A stretch of 64,000 bases of DNA from Pseudoalteromonas xiamenensis. GTDB taxonomy: Bacteria > Pseudomonadota > Gammaproteobacteria > Enterobacterales > Alteromonadaceae. The notes beneath the pieces were generated by a model, which made no database searches, was not told the DNA's origin, and saw only the letters and a program-made list of their open reading frames with translations. Where the stretch lies: NCBI RefSeq assembly GCF_030994125.1, contig NZ_CP099918.1, positions 1-64,000 on the forward strand, written 5' to 3'. Positions 19,219 through 29,295 of the stretch are shown in pieces; position 1 is the first letter of the stretch; every line of letters starts with the position of its first letter. Position numbers and translations under genes: made by a program.

Positions 19219-20121
19219 ATGTCACATGCACATCACCACGGAGCTCATGGACATCATCATACTCATGACAAACTCACGTATGCCGTATTCATTAATATTT
19301 TACTTACCATCGCGCAAATCGTTGGCGGCGTTTTATCAGGCAGTTTGTCGCTTGTTGCGGATGCACTGCATAATCTATCCGATGCTGGCGCTATTTTTAT
19401 TGCGCTGCTAGCTCGCAAAATAGCGAATCGCCCAGCGAACGAAACAATGACCTATGGCTATCAACGCGCTGAAATCATTGGCGCATTAATAAACAGCACA
19501 ACTCTCATTTTAATCGGTATTTATCTCATCTTCGAAGCCATTAGCAAAGTATTCAATCCAGAACCCATCGATGGCTGGATTGTCGTTTGGATTGCAGCGC
19601 TTGCCCTGTTCATCGACGTCATCACCGCATTGTTAACGTACTTTTCTGGCGCAAAAACAAGTATGAATATACGTGCGGCATTTATTCACAACATATCCGA
19701 TGCGCTTGCCTCGTTGGTTGTGATCATTTCAGGCTCACTTATTATCCTTTATCAAATTTATTGGGTTGATATCGTTGCTACCGTATTGATCAGTTTATAT
19801 GTGATTTATCACGGTTCACTTCTTGCGAAGGAAAGTATGAACATTCTTATGCAAGCTGTACCTAACCACATTACATTGCCAGAGGTGGTTGATTTCATGA
19901 AACATACGATGGAAATAAAGGATGTTCCTCATATTCATATCTGGCAATTGGATGAACACAAAGTCATGCTTGATGCGCAAATTATTTTAGGAAATCAACT
20001 CAACATCGATATAGCTCGATTAAAATTGGCACTTAAAGAAAAGTACCACATCTCTCACGCGACTATAGAGATAGTTACCTCGGCAGATAAAATAGATACA
20101 TGTTATATATCAGCAAGTTAG
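19219..20121 (+). CDS. Cation diffusion facilitator, His-rich N-terminus (ZitB/CzcD-like)
   Basis: This 300-residue, six-TM cation/proton antiporter probably exports Zn2+ and related ions from the cytoplasm. The N-terminus is a His cluster (HAHHHGAHGHHHTH). The TM2 metal site is H-x3-D (DALHNLSDAGA) and TM5 repeats H-x3-D (HNISDALAS), the canonical zinc tetrahedron. A cytoplasmic C-terminal domain follows (about 210-300). ATG at 19219 has GAGG 8 bases upstream. It lies 84 bases after the RND pump on the same strand, so the region works as a metal export module. Confidence 0.93.
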   Translation: MSHAHHHGAHGHHHTHDKLTYAVFINILLTIAQIVGGVLSGSLSLVADALHNLSDAGAIFIALLARKIANRPANETMTYGYQRAEIIGALINSTTLILIGIYLIFEAISKVFNPEPIDGWIVVWIAALALFIDVITALLTYFSGAKTSMNIRAAFIHNISDALASLVVIISGSLIILYQIYWVDIVATVLISLYVIYHGSLLAKESMNILMQAVPNHITLPEVVDFMKHTMEIKDVPHIHIWQLDEHKVMLDAQIILGNQLNIDIARLKLALKEKYHISHATIEIVTSADKIDTCYISAS

Positions 20122-20148
20122 ATAGAGTCTTTTATTGTAATGAAAATA

Positions 20149-20184
20149 GATTCTCATGTTGAAACCAAATGAGAATCACAATCA
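20149..20184. promoter_or_regulatory. Inverted repeat and weak Fur-like site before the bacterioferritins
   Basis: GATTCTCAT (20149-20157) and ATGAGAATC (20169-20177) are perfect complements and may end the CDF transcript. The right arm overlaps TGAGAATcACAATCA (20170-20184), which matches the 7-1-7 Fur pattern at 11 of 14 positions by my count. Confidence 0.35.
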
Positions 20185-20277
20185 GTTTTTAACCGTATGT
20201 TTTTAAACGTTTTTTATTGACACTCAGTATGCAGAAGGTACACTGACCCGCATTATAGATATCCCTAGGAGCCCGCT

Positions 20278-20748
20278 ATGCAAGGCAAGCAAAAAGTCAT
20301 TGATGCATTTAATGCACTTCTCGCAAACGAACTGGCCGCTATCGATCAATATTTTATCCATTCGCGTATGTACGATGATTGGGGAATGGCGAAGTTGTAT
20401 GAGCGTCTAAATCATGAAATGGAAGAAGAAACCACGCATGCGGATTGGCTCATTAAACGTATCCTTTTCCTGGGTGGTGTACCAAATATGACGAATCGTC
20501 GTGACTTGTTAATTGGCTCTGACGTACGTTCTATGATGCAAAATGACCTCACGCTCGAACTTGAGGTGGTGACATCTGTAAAAGCAGCCATTGCGATTTG
20601 CGAACAAGAGCAAGACTACCAATCTCGTTCAGTACTTGAAAAACTACTTTTCGACACTGAAGAGGACCACGTCTATTGGCTTGAACAACAGCTTGGTCTG
20701 ATGGACAAGATTGGTCTACAAAATTACGTTCAGTCACAGTTGGCATAA
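20278..20748 (+). CDS. bfr: Bacterioferritin, ferroxidase-type subunit (no haem methionine)
   Basis: This 156-residue iron-storage subunit keeps the di-iron ferroxidase ligands expected from E. coli Bfr: Glu in ANELAAIDQYF, Glu and His in EEETTHADW, and Glu and His in TEEDHVYWLE. The position of the haem-ligand Met52 (E. coli DEMKHAD) is Thr here. So it should oxidise Fe(II) but not provide the haem axial ligand. ATG at 20278 follows AGGAG by 7 bases. The next gene, 9 bases downstream, has the opposite set of residues. Confidence 0.93.
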   Translation: MQGKQKVIDAFNALLANELAAIDQYFIHSRMYDDWGMAKLYERLNHEMEEETTHADWLIKRILFLGGVPNMTNRRDLLIGSDVRSMMQNDLTLELEVVTSVKAAIAICEQEQDYQSRSVLEKLLFDTEEDHVYWLEQQLGLMDKIGLQNYVQSQLA

Positions 20749-20757
20749 GGATTTCAA

Positions 20758-21222
20758 ATGAAAGGTGATAAAGCTGTCATAGCGTCACTAAACAAAGTTC
20801 TTGCAAACGAGCTTGTTGGCATTAACCAATATTTTTTGCACGCTAGAATGTTTAAGGACTTTGGTTTTAGCCAACTTGATAAAGCTGACTACAAAGTTTC
20901 AATCCAAAAAATGAAAAACGCGGACCGCCTTATTGAACGGATTTTATTTTTAGAAGGCCTGCCAAACTTACAAGATTTAGGTCGACTTCGAATTGGCGAA
21001 AATAGCCAAGAAATGATTGAAGCCAATCTTTCGTTTGAACAAGACACCGTGAAAGACCTTCACAATGCGATAGCTCTTTGCGAAAGTAAACAAGATTACA
21101 TCAGCCGTGAAGCGCTTAACCATATTTTGGGTGAACAAGAAGAGCAAATTGATTGGCTTGATACACAGATTAGCTTAATTGCAAAAATGGGCATCGAGAA
21201 CTATCTACAGTCGCAGCTCTAA
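20758..21222 (+). CDS. bfr: Bacterioferritin, haem-type subunit (ferroxidase ligands lost)
   Basis: This 154-residue bacterioferritin keeps Met at the haem position (QKMKNAD). However, it has Lys and Asn where the first gene and E. coli have Glu51 and His54, and Gln at Glu127 and His130 (GEQEEQIDW). It is therefore expected to bind haem and not to work as a ferroxidase. Paired genes with this division of labour are known, for instance in Magnetospirillum. The two probably build mixed 24-mers. It is co-transcribed with the first gene (AGGA before the ATG) and ends at the strong terminator at 21243. Confidence 0.93.
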   Translation: MKGDKAVIASLNKVLANELVGINQYFLHARMFKDFGFSQLDKADYKVSIQKMKNADRLIERILFLEGLPNLQDLGRLRIGENSQEMIEANLSFEQDTVKDLHNAIALCESKQDYISREALNHILGEQEEQIDWLDTQISLIAKMGIENYLQSQL

Positions 21223-21242
21223 TCAAAAATCGATTGAGTTAA

Positions 21243-21293
21243 GAATACAAAGCAAAAAGGCTTACCAGTGGTAAGCCTTTTTGCTTTGTATTC
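21243..21293. terminator. Shared terminator of bfr genes and bfd
   Basis: A perfect 24-bp stem with a 3-base loop (AGT) includes a CTTTTT run. It lies between the convergent bacterioferritin operon and bfd (ending at 21296), and it is symmetrical, so it should stop both transcripts. Confidence 0.92.
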
Positions 21294-21295
21294 GT

Positions 21296-21490
21296 TTATG
21301 CGACTTGATCGGTAATATCAGCTATTTCGATAAGTCGTTCATTCAAAATTTTCTTCGTACAGTTTGTGCACTTACCACACTGCGTGCCTACAGAAAGCTC
21401 TTTTGCAAGATCACGCATAGTCATCGCACCATCATCAATAGCTTGTGCAATTTTTTTATCGGTAACACCATGACAAATACAGATATACAT
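21296..21490 (-). CDS. bfd: Bacterioferritin-associated ferredoxin
   Basis: A 64-residue [2Fe-2S] protein with the four cluster cysteines in YICICHGVTD and QCGKCTNC, the usual Bfd spacing. It donates electrons to the haem of bacterioferritin and so releases stored iron. It faces the paired bacterioferritin genes. The haem-type subunit is its natural docking partner. A Fur-like site lies upstream at 21541. Confidence 0.95.
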   Translation of the reverse strand: MYICICHGVTDKKIAQAIDDGAMTMRDLAKELSVGTQCGKCTNCTKKILNERLIEIADITDQVA

Positions 21491-21540
21491 AAATAAGAAC
21501 CAATCTCAGTACGATTTACAAAATGGATTTTAGTGTAAAC

Positions 21541-21555
21541 AACAATAATTATCAA
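21541..21555 (-). promoter_or_regulatory. Putative Fur box of bfd
   Basis: On the minus strand TTGATAATTATTGTT contains the TGATAAT half-site followed by ATT, about 50 bases upstream of the bfd start. Repression of bfd by Fur is known in other gammaproteobacteria. Confidence 0.5.
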
Positions 21556-21766
21556 TACTGTTTTTAAACTTTGTTTTATCCGTCTTTTATACCTATGATT
21601 GTTTCTATAAAGAAAACAAATTATCTTTTCGACTTAAATGATGTAAATAATTCTTAAAATATGTGGTAAATTATACTATTAGAATATGAAATTGTTCATG
21701 GAAGAAGCTTGAGTACTTGGATGTAGGCGGAACAAATTGGTTTTCGCAGCATTGGAGTTAGAGTAG

Positions 21767-24700
21767 ATGCGTTTGACGTCTGTGTTTATGCTTCTGTTTT
21801 CTTTGTGCGTTGCATTAAATGCCTTCGCGACGACAAATTACGCGCAAAGACTGACACGCCTTTCTGTTAATGAAGGCTTATCCCAAAGTGTCGTTAATAA
21901 CATAGTGCAAGATAAGCTCGGTTATGTATGGGTTGGTACCGAGCAAGGGCTCAATCGTTTTGATGGTTATCAAATTAACGTTGTTAATAACGACATTGAT
22001 TTTTCTGATAAACCCATTTATTTGCTGCGCGCTCTAAATAATGGTCAAATTTTTGTTTCTACTGGCTATTCAGGTAGTTACCTCATTGATCCCAAAACAC
22101 TGGTCAGCAAAAAAATCTATTCCGGTAAAATCACGCCTGAAAGTACATTGTTCTCTCCTATTTCTGTTGTTATCGAACGCGGCAACTTGTTATACGTTGG
22201 CATTGAACGTCAAGTATTTACGATTGACTTGAGAACACTTGAATCCAATTTTCTCGTCGCATTACCTGACACCGTCAGCTTAGTTCGTTCGCTTGCTTTC
22301 GTCGGGAATGATTTGCTTATTGGCAGTGACGTGGGCTTGTACAAATTGGACACTCGTCAACATTTACTCAACCCAATTCAATTCATCACCGCAGAGAAAG
22401 TCGATAAATTAAATCAAAATGTGAAATTCCTAACCTATGATCCGACATTGGGACTTTTGGTTGGCACAGTCAGAGGCCTTTACGTATTGCCTTTTGATGG
22501 CATGGAATTCAAACCTGAGCACACGTATACACTGGTCGCTGACCTCAATATTTGGGACTATCAAAAAACAGAATTTGGCGAATTCATAGCAACCGAATTG
22601 GGCCTATATGAAATTCACCGTAAAAGTAAAACTGCAAGCAAGGTCCTGAGCTTTGATGGCAGTCGCTATAATGTGACGAACATCAGTGTCTACGACATTA
22701 TGGTAGACAAAAATAATGTCATGTGGATGGCCTCAAGGGAGCAAGGCGTTTTTTATTGGCCGCTTCAAGCAAAGCGATTTATTAATGTAAAGTCGCCTTC
22801 ACACCCGCTTGCGAGCAACACTATTTGGTCAATTGAAGAAATTGATAATCAACTTTGGATGGGGTCAGACAATGGCCTTATTGCTGTTGAACACAATCAA
22901 GCGGTGGAGACGTTTTTCCAAAACACCGACCCCAAAGAAATATTTGGTCTCAACGCTGTTGTAACAATTGCATCAGGCCAGTACCAAAATCTTAAAGTTT
23001 TGTTATTGGAAACTCCGTTTGGCATTCAAGTCTTCACGCCTGCAACCGATGAGATTCGAAACCTCACTGAAATCCAAACTCAGTTGAAAAACGATGACTA
23101 TATCCGTGGCATGTATGAATCGGAACAATTTATCTACTTTGCTTCAAACAAAAATTATTACCAATGCTCTAAAACCGAACTACAGTGCAATCCAATTGAT
23201 GGTTTATCGGAACAACTTTCTACGAATTCCTTTTATAAGTTCCTAGCACCACTTCCCACGCATCCAAATGATTTACTCATTTCGACAAATAGTAAATTAG
23301 TGCGTTATAACACCCAAAGCCACACCACGTTTCTCGTTTACGATTTTGGCAAAGAAGATTCTTCAAGATTTTCCGTGGTAGATAGTTGGGTTGCAGACAC
23401 TAATGGCACATTGTGGCTCGCCACTTCCACGGAAGGCCTCGTGGCGATTAGTCTAGAAACACTAGAGAAACTCAGTGTATTCAATGAAAAATCAGGGCTG
23501 TTAACAAACACCATTTATGAACTACAACTTGATAATACCAATGCGCTGTGGGCAAGCACCCAAAAAGGTCTTTACCGGTTTGACCTGTCTGACCGTAGTA
23601 TCAAATTATTTAGTCATCACAATGGACTTCCAGTCGATGAATTTAATTCCGGTGCAAGCGCAAAGTTAAAAAATGGCAATCTCGCCTTCGGGTCGACTCA
23701 AGGGATGATTGTTTTTGATCCAACGGCCTTAGCAACCAAGAGCAGCCAAACCCAAATTGAAATCACCGAATTGGCCTTAATGTCTAAAAACAAGCCATTC
23801 GCCATTTCAGACTCAATCGCACTTAAGCACGATGATGTAGGTTTGCTCATTCGTTTTTCAGATTTTGATTTTTTAGATCAACACAACGACTATTATTCAG
23901 CAAAAATGACTGGGCCGACTAACGCCGACTATCACGATGTAAAACTAGGTAAGCTGTTCTTTAGTCAGTTAAAGCCTGGTAATTATCAACTAACACTCTT
24001 TTTGAAAGAACGCGGCAGTAATCGTGAATTAGCTAGTAAATCATTGAAAATATCAGTTGCTCATGCCCCGTACGCATCCCCACTCGCCATTACAGCTTAT
24101 GTTGTCTTTGCTTTGGCGCTTTTTGCTCTTTGGTTACGTCAAAGTAATAAGAAACAGCAAATTATAAAAAACGCGTTGACAGAAATGACTCGTAGCCAGA
24201 AGCAAACTGGCCTCGCATTGCAAGCAACAAACAGCGGTATTTGGGAAGTCAATCTGGTAACACGTACTATTATTCAACAACGGCTTATCCAAGAACTCGG
24301 CTATAAGGACTTGGACGATATATGTAATGCTGAAATACACAAAGACCTCATTCATCCAGATGACTATCCTGCTGTCGAACAACAATGGTTTGCGCTCCTC
24401 AACAAGAAAGAACAAGACGCCGTTTTCGAAGCGACTTATCGAATGAAAGCCAGTGACGATCAGTGGTGTTGGTATCACGACGTCGGACGGATATCAGAGT
24501 TCCAAGATGGCATTCCAATTAAAGTATCGGGTATCTACAGTAACATCACAGAGCAAAAAGCGACGAACATGATGGCATCTATTTTAGGTGATGCGTTCGG
24601 ACAGATAAACGATTGGCTTTTAATTCTAGATACGAATTTGCTTCCTATCGCTGCGAACTCAACGTTCTGCCATGCTTTTGGTATTGCTCAAGGCCAAATT

Positions 24701-26257
24701 AAAGATTTGTCAATTCCGCAATTTAGAGAGGCGTTAGGGAGCAGAAATTTCTCCAATTTGTTAAAAAACATCAAGTCGCTGCAACCTAAAGGAAACCACC
24801 GTGAAGAGGTCACCTTACGGACCTCGCACAACGCAAAACATCCCATTCAATTAAGTATTAATGCTATTACTAAGTCCAGTGAAGATATTGAATATTATGT
24901 GATTGTGCTCTCAGATTTATCTGAACAAAAGAAAACGGAGAAAGAGTTCCGTTTTTTAGCAAATTACGATTCGCTCACAGGTTTACCTAATCGCAACTTG
25001 ATGATGAAACGCATTCAAAAAGCCATTAACGTTGCCCAAAATGACGAATTAGTTGGTTTATTGTTTATCGATTTAGACAAGTTTAAACCCATAAATGACT
25101 CTTATGGACATGATGTTGGTGACAAGCTTTTAAGTGCTATTTCACGTCGAATCGAGTCAATATTACCAAGCGGTTGTACGTTGGGAAGACAAAGTGGTGA
25201 TGAGTTTCTTGTGCTCTTTGAATCAGTAAAATCTCCAGAAATAATTAGCGAGTTGGTCAGCGCATTACTTATCGCTTTGCCTGAAAAAATAACCATTAGT
25301 GGTTTTACGGTAAGCATCTCTGCCAGTATCGGCGTTGCAATTTATCCGTTTGATGCGAACAACGCTGAAAAACTTATACGTCATGCCGATGTGGCAATGA
25401 TCCATGCAAAACAAAGTGGACGAAATAGCTTTAAGTTTTTCACCAGTGCAATGAACGATGAGATTTTAAGAAAGCTGAAACTCGAAACGTCCCTAAAAAA
25501 TGCAGTCAAGGAAAATGGCTTTTTTAATCACTATCAACCTATTGTAAACTCACGAAATAACCAAGTGGTTGGGGTTGAGCTCCTAATGCGCTGGGAACAG
25601 GAAGGCCAGTTAATTTCGCCCGCTGAATTCATTCCTGTCGCTGAGGAGGTTGGCCTTATTGAAGTCATGACAGATCAGGCCCTCAAACGCGCAATTTTAG
25701 AGTTGAAACCGTTACTGCTTGAAAACCGCGATTTTTATATTTCGCTAAACTTATCCGCCCACCAAGTGCTTAGAGCAAATATTACTGAACATCTAGTCGC
25801 TATTTTGTACGAATTTGGCATCCCTTGCAGCCGACTACGATTGGAAATCACTGAAAGTACATTGTTGGCTGACAAGGTAAAAGCAAAATCGGCCTTAATG
25901 GAGTTGAATGAGCAAGGCTTTATACTTTTACTGGACGACTTCGGAACGGGGTACTCGTCGCTGACCTACTTAAGCCAATTCCCGATCGATATTATTAAGA
26001 TTGACCAAGGATTCGTGCGTAGCATGGAACATACGCCAAGTAATAAATCCATCGTTAAGACAATTACTATGCTTGCGAATAACCTTGGCATGACGTGTAT
26101 TGCAGAAGGTGTTGAATCAATGGAGCACATTCGTTACCTAAGCCAATTAGGCATCAACTATATGCAAGGCTTCTATTTTTCAAAGCCCGTATCCGCTGAA
26201 ATTTTGATGTCTGATTTATATATTGATGAAGTAGGCAAGAAAGCAAAAGCGGGTTAA
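21767..26257 (+). CDS. Sensor with beta-propeller, PAS, GGDEF and EAL domains
   Basis: This is a very large (1496 residues) c-di-GMP enzyme. A signal peptide (1-21) comes first. A periplasmic two-component-type beta-propeller follows (first repeat DKLGYVWVGTEQGLNRFDG; about 30-680), then a Y_Y_Y domain (about 680-765) and one TM segment (770-790). In the cytoplasm come two PAS-like regions (about 815-1050), a GGDEF domain (motif SGDEF near 1142) and an EAL domain (VELLMRW near 1270, DDFGTGYSS near 1389). SGDEF and ELL are tolerated variants, so either activity is possible. The layout suggests that a carbohydrate or other periplasmic signal is turned into c-di-GMP change. Confidence 0.93.
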   Translation: MRLTSVFMLLFSLCVALNAFATTNYAQRLTRLSVNEGLSQSVVNNIVQDKLGYVWVGTEQGLNRFDGYQINVVNNDIDFSDKPIYLLRALNNGQIFVSTGYSGSYLIDPKTLVSKKIYSGKITPESTLFSPISVVIERGNLLYVGIERQVFTIDLRTLESNFLVALPDTVSLVRSLAFVGNDLLIGSDVGLYKLDTRQHLLNPIQFITAEKVDKLNQNVKFLTYDPTLGLLVGTVRGLYVLPFDGMEFKPEHTYTLVADLNIWDYQKTEFGEFIATELGLYEIHRKSKTASKVLSFDGSRYNVTNISVYDIMVDKNNVMWMASREQGVFYWPLQAKRFINVKSPSHPLASNTIWSIEEIDNQLWMGSDNGLIAVEHNQAVETFFQNTDPKEIFGLNAVVTIASGQYQNLKVLLLETPFGIQVFTPATDEIRNLTEIQTQLKNDDYIRGMYESEQFIYFASNKNYYQCSKTELQCNPIDGLSEQLSTNSFYKFLAPLPTHPNDLLISTNSKLVRYNTQSHTTFLVYDFGKEDSSRFSVVDSWVADTNGTLWLATSTEGLVAISLETLEKLSVFNEKSGLLTNTIYELQLDNTNALWASTQKGLYRFDLSDRSIKLFSHHNGLPVDEFNSGASAKLKNGNLAFGSTQGMIVFDPTALATKSSQTQIEITELALMSKNKPFAISDSIALKHDDVGLLIRFSDFDFLDQHNDYYSAKMTGPTNADYHDVKLGKLFFSQLKPGNYQLTLFLKERGSNRELASKSLKISVAHAPYASPLAITAYVVFALALFALWLRQSNKKQQIIKNALTEMTRSQKQTGLALQATNSGIWEVNLVTRTIIQQRLIQELGYKDLDDICNAEIHKDLIHPDDYPAVEQQWFALLNKKEQDAVFEATYRMKASDDQWCWYHDVGRISEFQDGIPIKVSGIYSNITEQKATNMMASILGDAFGQINDWLLILDTNLLPIAANSTFCHAFGIAQGQIKDLSIPQFREALGSRNFSNLLKNIKSLQPKGNHREEVTLRTSHNAKHPIQLSINAITKSSEDIEYYVIVLSDLSEQKKTEKEFRFLANYDSLTGLPNRNLMMKRIQKAINVAQNDELVGLLFIDLDKFKPINDSYGHDVGDKLLSAISRRIESILPSGCTLGRQSGDEFLVLFESVKSPEIISELVSALLIALPEKITISGFTVSISASIGVAIYPFDANNAEKLIRHADVAMIHAKQSGRNSFKFFTSAMNDEILRKLKLETSLKNAVKENGFFNHYQPIVNSRNNQVVGVELLMRWEQEGQLISPAEFIPVAEEVGLIEVMTDQALKRAILELKPLLLENRDFYISLNLSAHQVLRANITEHLVAILYEFGIPCSRLRLEITESTLLADKVKAKSALMELNEQGFILLLDDFGTGYSSLTYLSQFPIDIIKIDQGFVRSMEHTPSNKSIVKTITMLANNLGMTCIAEGVESMEHIRYLSQLGINYMQGFYFSKPVSAEILMSDLYIDEVGKKAKAG

Positions 26258-26269
26258 ATATAACCCGCT
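26248..26269. terminator. Hairpin between the GGDEF/EAL and hybrid-kinase genes
   Basis: A 9-bp stem (AGCGGGTTA / TAACCCGCT) with loop AATA overlaps the GGDEF/EAL stop codon. On the minus strand it is followed by T-rich DNA, so it probably also ends the kinase transcript. Confidence 0.5.
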
Positions 26270-26295
26270 CACTTAAATCGGATTCGTCAAACACA

Positions 26296-29061
26296 TTACG
26301 TGGCTATCCGCTCCACTTTACTTAACGCTCTGAATAAGTCGTCCGTTTTAACTGGTTTGGCAACAAAGTCATCCATACCAACTTGGATACACTTGAGCCT
26401 ATCCTCTGCAAATGCATTCGCTGTAATGGCAATAATGTGTGGCCCACCATATTTACCGGGTTCTTGACGAATATGCCTTGTGCATTCAAACCCGTCCATA
26501 TTCGGCATTTGACAGTCCATTAGCACAATTGGAAAGCTTTGCTCTTGTAAACGAACTAAGGCCTCTTTTCCATCACTTGCACATTCAATTTCACACTGTG
26601 TCTTTTCCAACATCTTTTTGACTACAATCTGATTAACCAAGTTGTCTTCAACAAGAAGCACTTTAATGCCTGATAACTCAGGGACAGTAATAGGTGCTAA
26701 TGAAACACTTTCGCCATCGACTACAACGCACGGGATAAACACTTCAAAACGACTCCCAACGTCTGGTTCACTTTGCACATTAAGTTCACCATTCATTAGC
26801 TCAACCAAACGTTTACATATCGTTAAGCCGAGCCCAGTCCCACCAAATTTGCGTGTTGTTGATGTATCCGCTTGTACAAATTCTTTAAATAAATTAGCAA
26901 GCTGCTGTTCACTCATACCAATACCCGAGTCTTCCACAACAATTTCAAGTCGACCGTCAACGTATTGAATACCTAAAGAAACCGTACCTGAACCGGTGAA
27001 TTTCCCAGCATTACTCAGCAAGTTGTTAATCACCTGTCCCACTCTAAGCGCATCTAAATTCAAAAAGGCAGGAAGGCTTCCAGAAATTTGATAGTCAAAC
27101 CTGACGCCTGGTTTAGTTCCCGTTTTACCAAACACCCGTGCAATGTTATCGAATAAACGGTAAGTTTCTGTCGGATGAAAATCGAGTTTCAATGCCCCTG
27201 CTTCTATTTTTGAATAGTCCAGAATATCGTTCAATATTAAGAGCAGATTGTTTGCCGATTGTTGGATCATGAGTACTTGATCGGAGACTTCTGTCGATAA
27301 CTCGTCACTATTAATAAGATGCTCAGAGAGCCCTAAAATACCATTTAACGGTGTTCTGATCTCATGGCTCATATTGGCTAAGAACTGACTTTTAGCCTGA
27401 CTCGCTTTGTTTGCTACGCGCACAGCTTCTATCAATTCTTGCGTTTTCTCATTGACCTGTTGTTCAAGTTTGACGTTAAAGTCTTTCAGCTTTTTATTGA
27501 GCGCTTCATTTTCATCATACGAATTCTGTAAACGCGCAAAACTCGTATTTAACTTCAAGGCAAGTTGAGAAAACTGTTGTTGCAATCCAACCATCTCAAG
27601 AAACCCGTTTTGAGTTCGTTGCTCGTCCGATATCATCTTGCTCGGATCGAAGTCATGTATATGGTTACTCAAGCGCTCTATCGGACTCACCAGCACACGC
27701 GTTAATTGACTGACAAAGACGCTGCTCAATACAATAATCGTAACCGCTAGAAAGCCCGACAATCCCCATGCTGACGCCGCCGCGAGATTAACATGCTTAC
27801 GTTCAAGCAGCGTAACGACGGTCCATCCTAATGTGGGTGAGTTGTTTTCGTGATAGTAGAAAATATCATTTTGGCTTGTTTGAAAAAGATGAGTGTTCGA
27901 ATCAAACGCTGCGCGCTTATCGTCGGCGACTAAGTCGAGTGTCTTAAACTCTGCTTTTAATGAGCTGTAAACGACTTTATTTGCACTGTCTAGCACGAGC
28001 AATTCGCCAGAGGTGTTAACCAGTCGGGGAATAAACTGCTCAAATGACTCAAATATCAACGAACCTTCTACAATTCCTGCAAATTTGCGATTGTTCATTA
28101 CCGGAGCTGAAATTGCGACGATTGGTTCGTTTCCAAGTCCTCTTCCTCTGAAAATATCCGAAACAAATCCATCAGGATAGTGTTGTGCCGATTGGTAATA
28201 ATCTCTATCTGCGACACTTTTGTCTTCGTCCATCATGCTTAGCTTAAAGCCTTCAGGGTAAAAATGCGTAATTTGCGCTTTATTGTCGGTGACAATACCT
28301 GTTCGGAAGTTTGGGTGGAGTAACATTAATTGAGCAAGCGCGTTTTGTTTATCGATACCAAGTTCGATACTTTTAGCGGTAAGCGCAACCGCTCTTTTAT
28401 AGCTTTGAAGATAGTCTTCTATTTGTCTTGTTACCGTTAACGAATCTTCGGTGAGTTGATTTTTCACCTCCAACTCGAGGCGGGCGTAATAATTGTTTGT
28501 TAACACAATGGAGGTCACCAAGACAACTAACACTATTAATAAACTAACGGTGTAATTTAGCATCTGATATAGCGGTGAGGCGCGCCACAGTTGCCGAATA
28601 AAGAAAAAGCCAAGCAAATCGACAACGGCTAAATATAGCGCAGCATTAATAAAGTACTTTGCAAGCGCAGTGACGATAACGAGAAGTGGTAAAGCGAGGA
28701 AAAAATAGCCAAAAAGAAATAAGAGCGCTAGGCCTATTAAAACCCAAAACGCAAGCCCACGTAAAAATAAGGGCTTATTGCTATTAATACAAAGAACTTG
28801 TAGCCAGACGACTTCAAGAGCGAACACCACCGAAGACCAACAATGATCCCAACGGTAATAAATGAAACCGGCACCAATCGCAACGGCAAGTAAAGCATAT
28901 TGCCAACCAAATAATAGCAGCACACATAGAACGAATAGCTGACCAAACAGAAACTCGGAGCTATCAAGAAACCAGAAAGGTAATAGATTCGCAAAGCCAC
29001 CAACGACGCCAAGGGTCACCGTACACAATAACGGGAAAAGTCGATGCTGAGTGATTATCAA
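26296..29061 (-). CDS. Membrane hybrid histidine kinase with periplasmic sensor
   Basis: A 921-residue protein. The first 190 residues are a bundle of hydrophobic helices. Next comes a Cache-like periplasmic sensor (about 205-420) with ADRDYYQSA and [14 protein letters not shown], and a TM near 430. A HAMP-like coil and coiled coil follow (about 455-550), then HisKA with [10 protein letters not shown] (His near 565) and HATPase with [18 protein letters not shown] N-box and [11 protein letters not shown]-terminal receiver ends it, with Asp in [12 protein letters not shown] (near 849) and Lys in AKPVK. No dedicated response regulator is adjacent, and it faces the GGDEF/EAL gene. Confidence 0.92.
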   Translation of the reverse strand: MIITQHRLFPLLCTVTLGVVGGFANLLPFWFLDSSEFLFGQLFVLCVLLLFGWQYALLAVAIGAGFIYYRWDHCWSSVVFALEVVWLQVLCINSNKPLFLRGLAFWVLIGLALLFLFGYFFLALPLLVIVTALAKYFINAALYLAVVDLLGFFFIRQLWRASPLYQMLNYTVSLLIVLVVLVTSIVLTNNYYARLELEVKNQLTEDSLTVTRQIEDYLQSYKRAVALTAKSIELGIDKQNALAQLMLLHPNFRTGIVTDNKAQITHFYPEGFKLSMMDEDKSVADRDYYQSAQHYPDGFVSDIFRGRGLGNEPIVAISAPVMNNRKFAGIVEGSLIFESFEQFIPRLVNTSGELLVLDSANKVVYSSLKAEFKTLDLVADDKRAAFDSNTHLFQTSQNDIFYYHENNSPTLGWTVVTLLERKHVNLAAASAWGLSGFLAVTIIVLSSVFVSQLTRVLVSPIERLSNHIHDFDPSKMISDEQRTQNGFLEMVGLQQQFSQLALKLNTSFARLQNSYDENEALNKKLKDFNVKLEQQVNEKTQELIEAVRVANKASQAKSQFLANMSHEIRTPLNGILGLSEHLINSDELSTEVSDQVLMIQQSANNLLLILNDILDYSKIEAGALKLDFHPTETYRLFDNIARVFGKTGTKPGVRFDYQISGSLPAFLNLDALRVGQVINNLLSNAGKFTGSGTVSLGIQYVDGRLEIVVEDSGIGMSEQQLANLFKEFVQADTSTTRKFGGTGLGLTICKRLVELMNGELNVQSEPDVGSRFEVFIPCVVVDGESVSLAPITVPELSGIKVLLVEDNLVNQIVVKKMLEKTQCEIECASDGKEALVRLQEQSFPIVLMDCQMPNMDGFECTRHIRQEPGKYGGPHIIAITANAFAEDRLKCIQVGMDDFVAKPVKTDDLFRALSKVERIAT

Positions 29062-29295
29062 AGCGCGCGTTCCATTTTATCTTCTGTCTATAAAGTTAAA
29101 AGATACCGCGCAATTTGCCAAGTAAATACTGAAATTTTAACTACTTAACTTGTGCTTTCGTTTATATGGGTAATCTATTCGACAACACAAGATACAGATA
29201 AGCTTACAAAAACATAAAACAATCAAAGTTAAATGTGGCGAAAAAACACGCTTTCTCCTCATTGAGCATACGACTCTTAAACTTAAATAAAAAAT

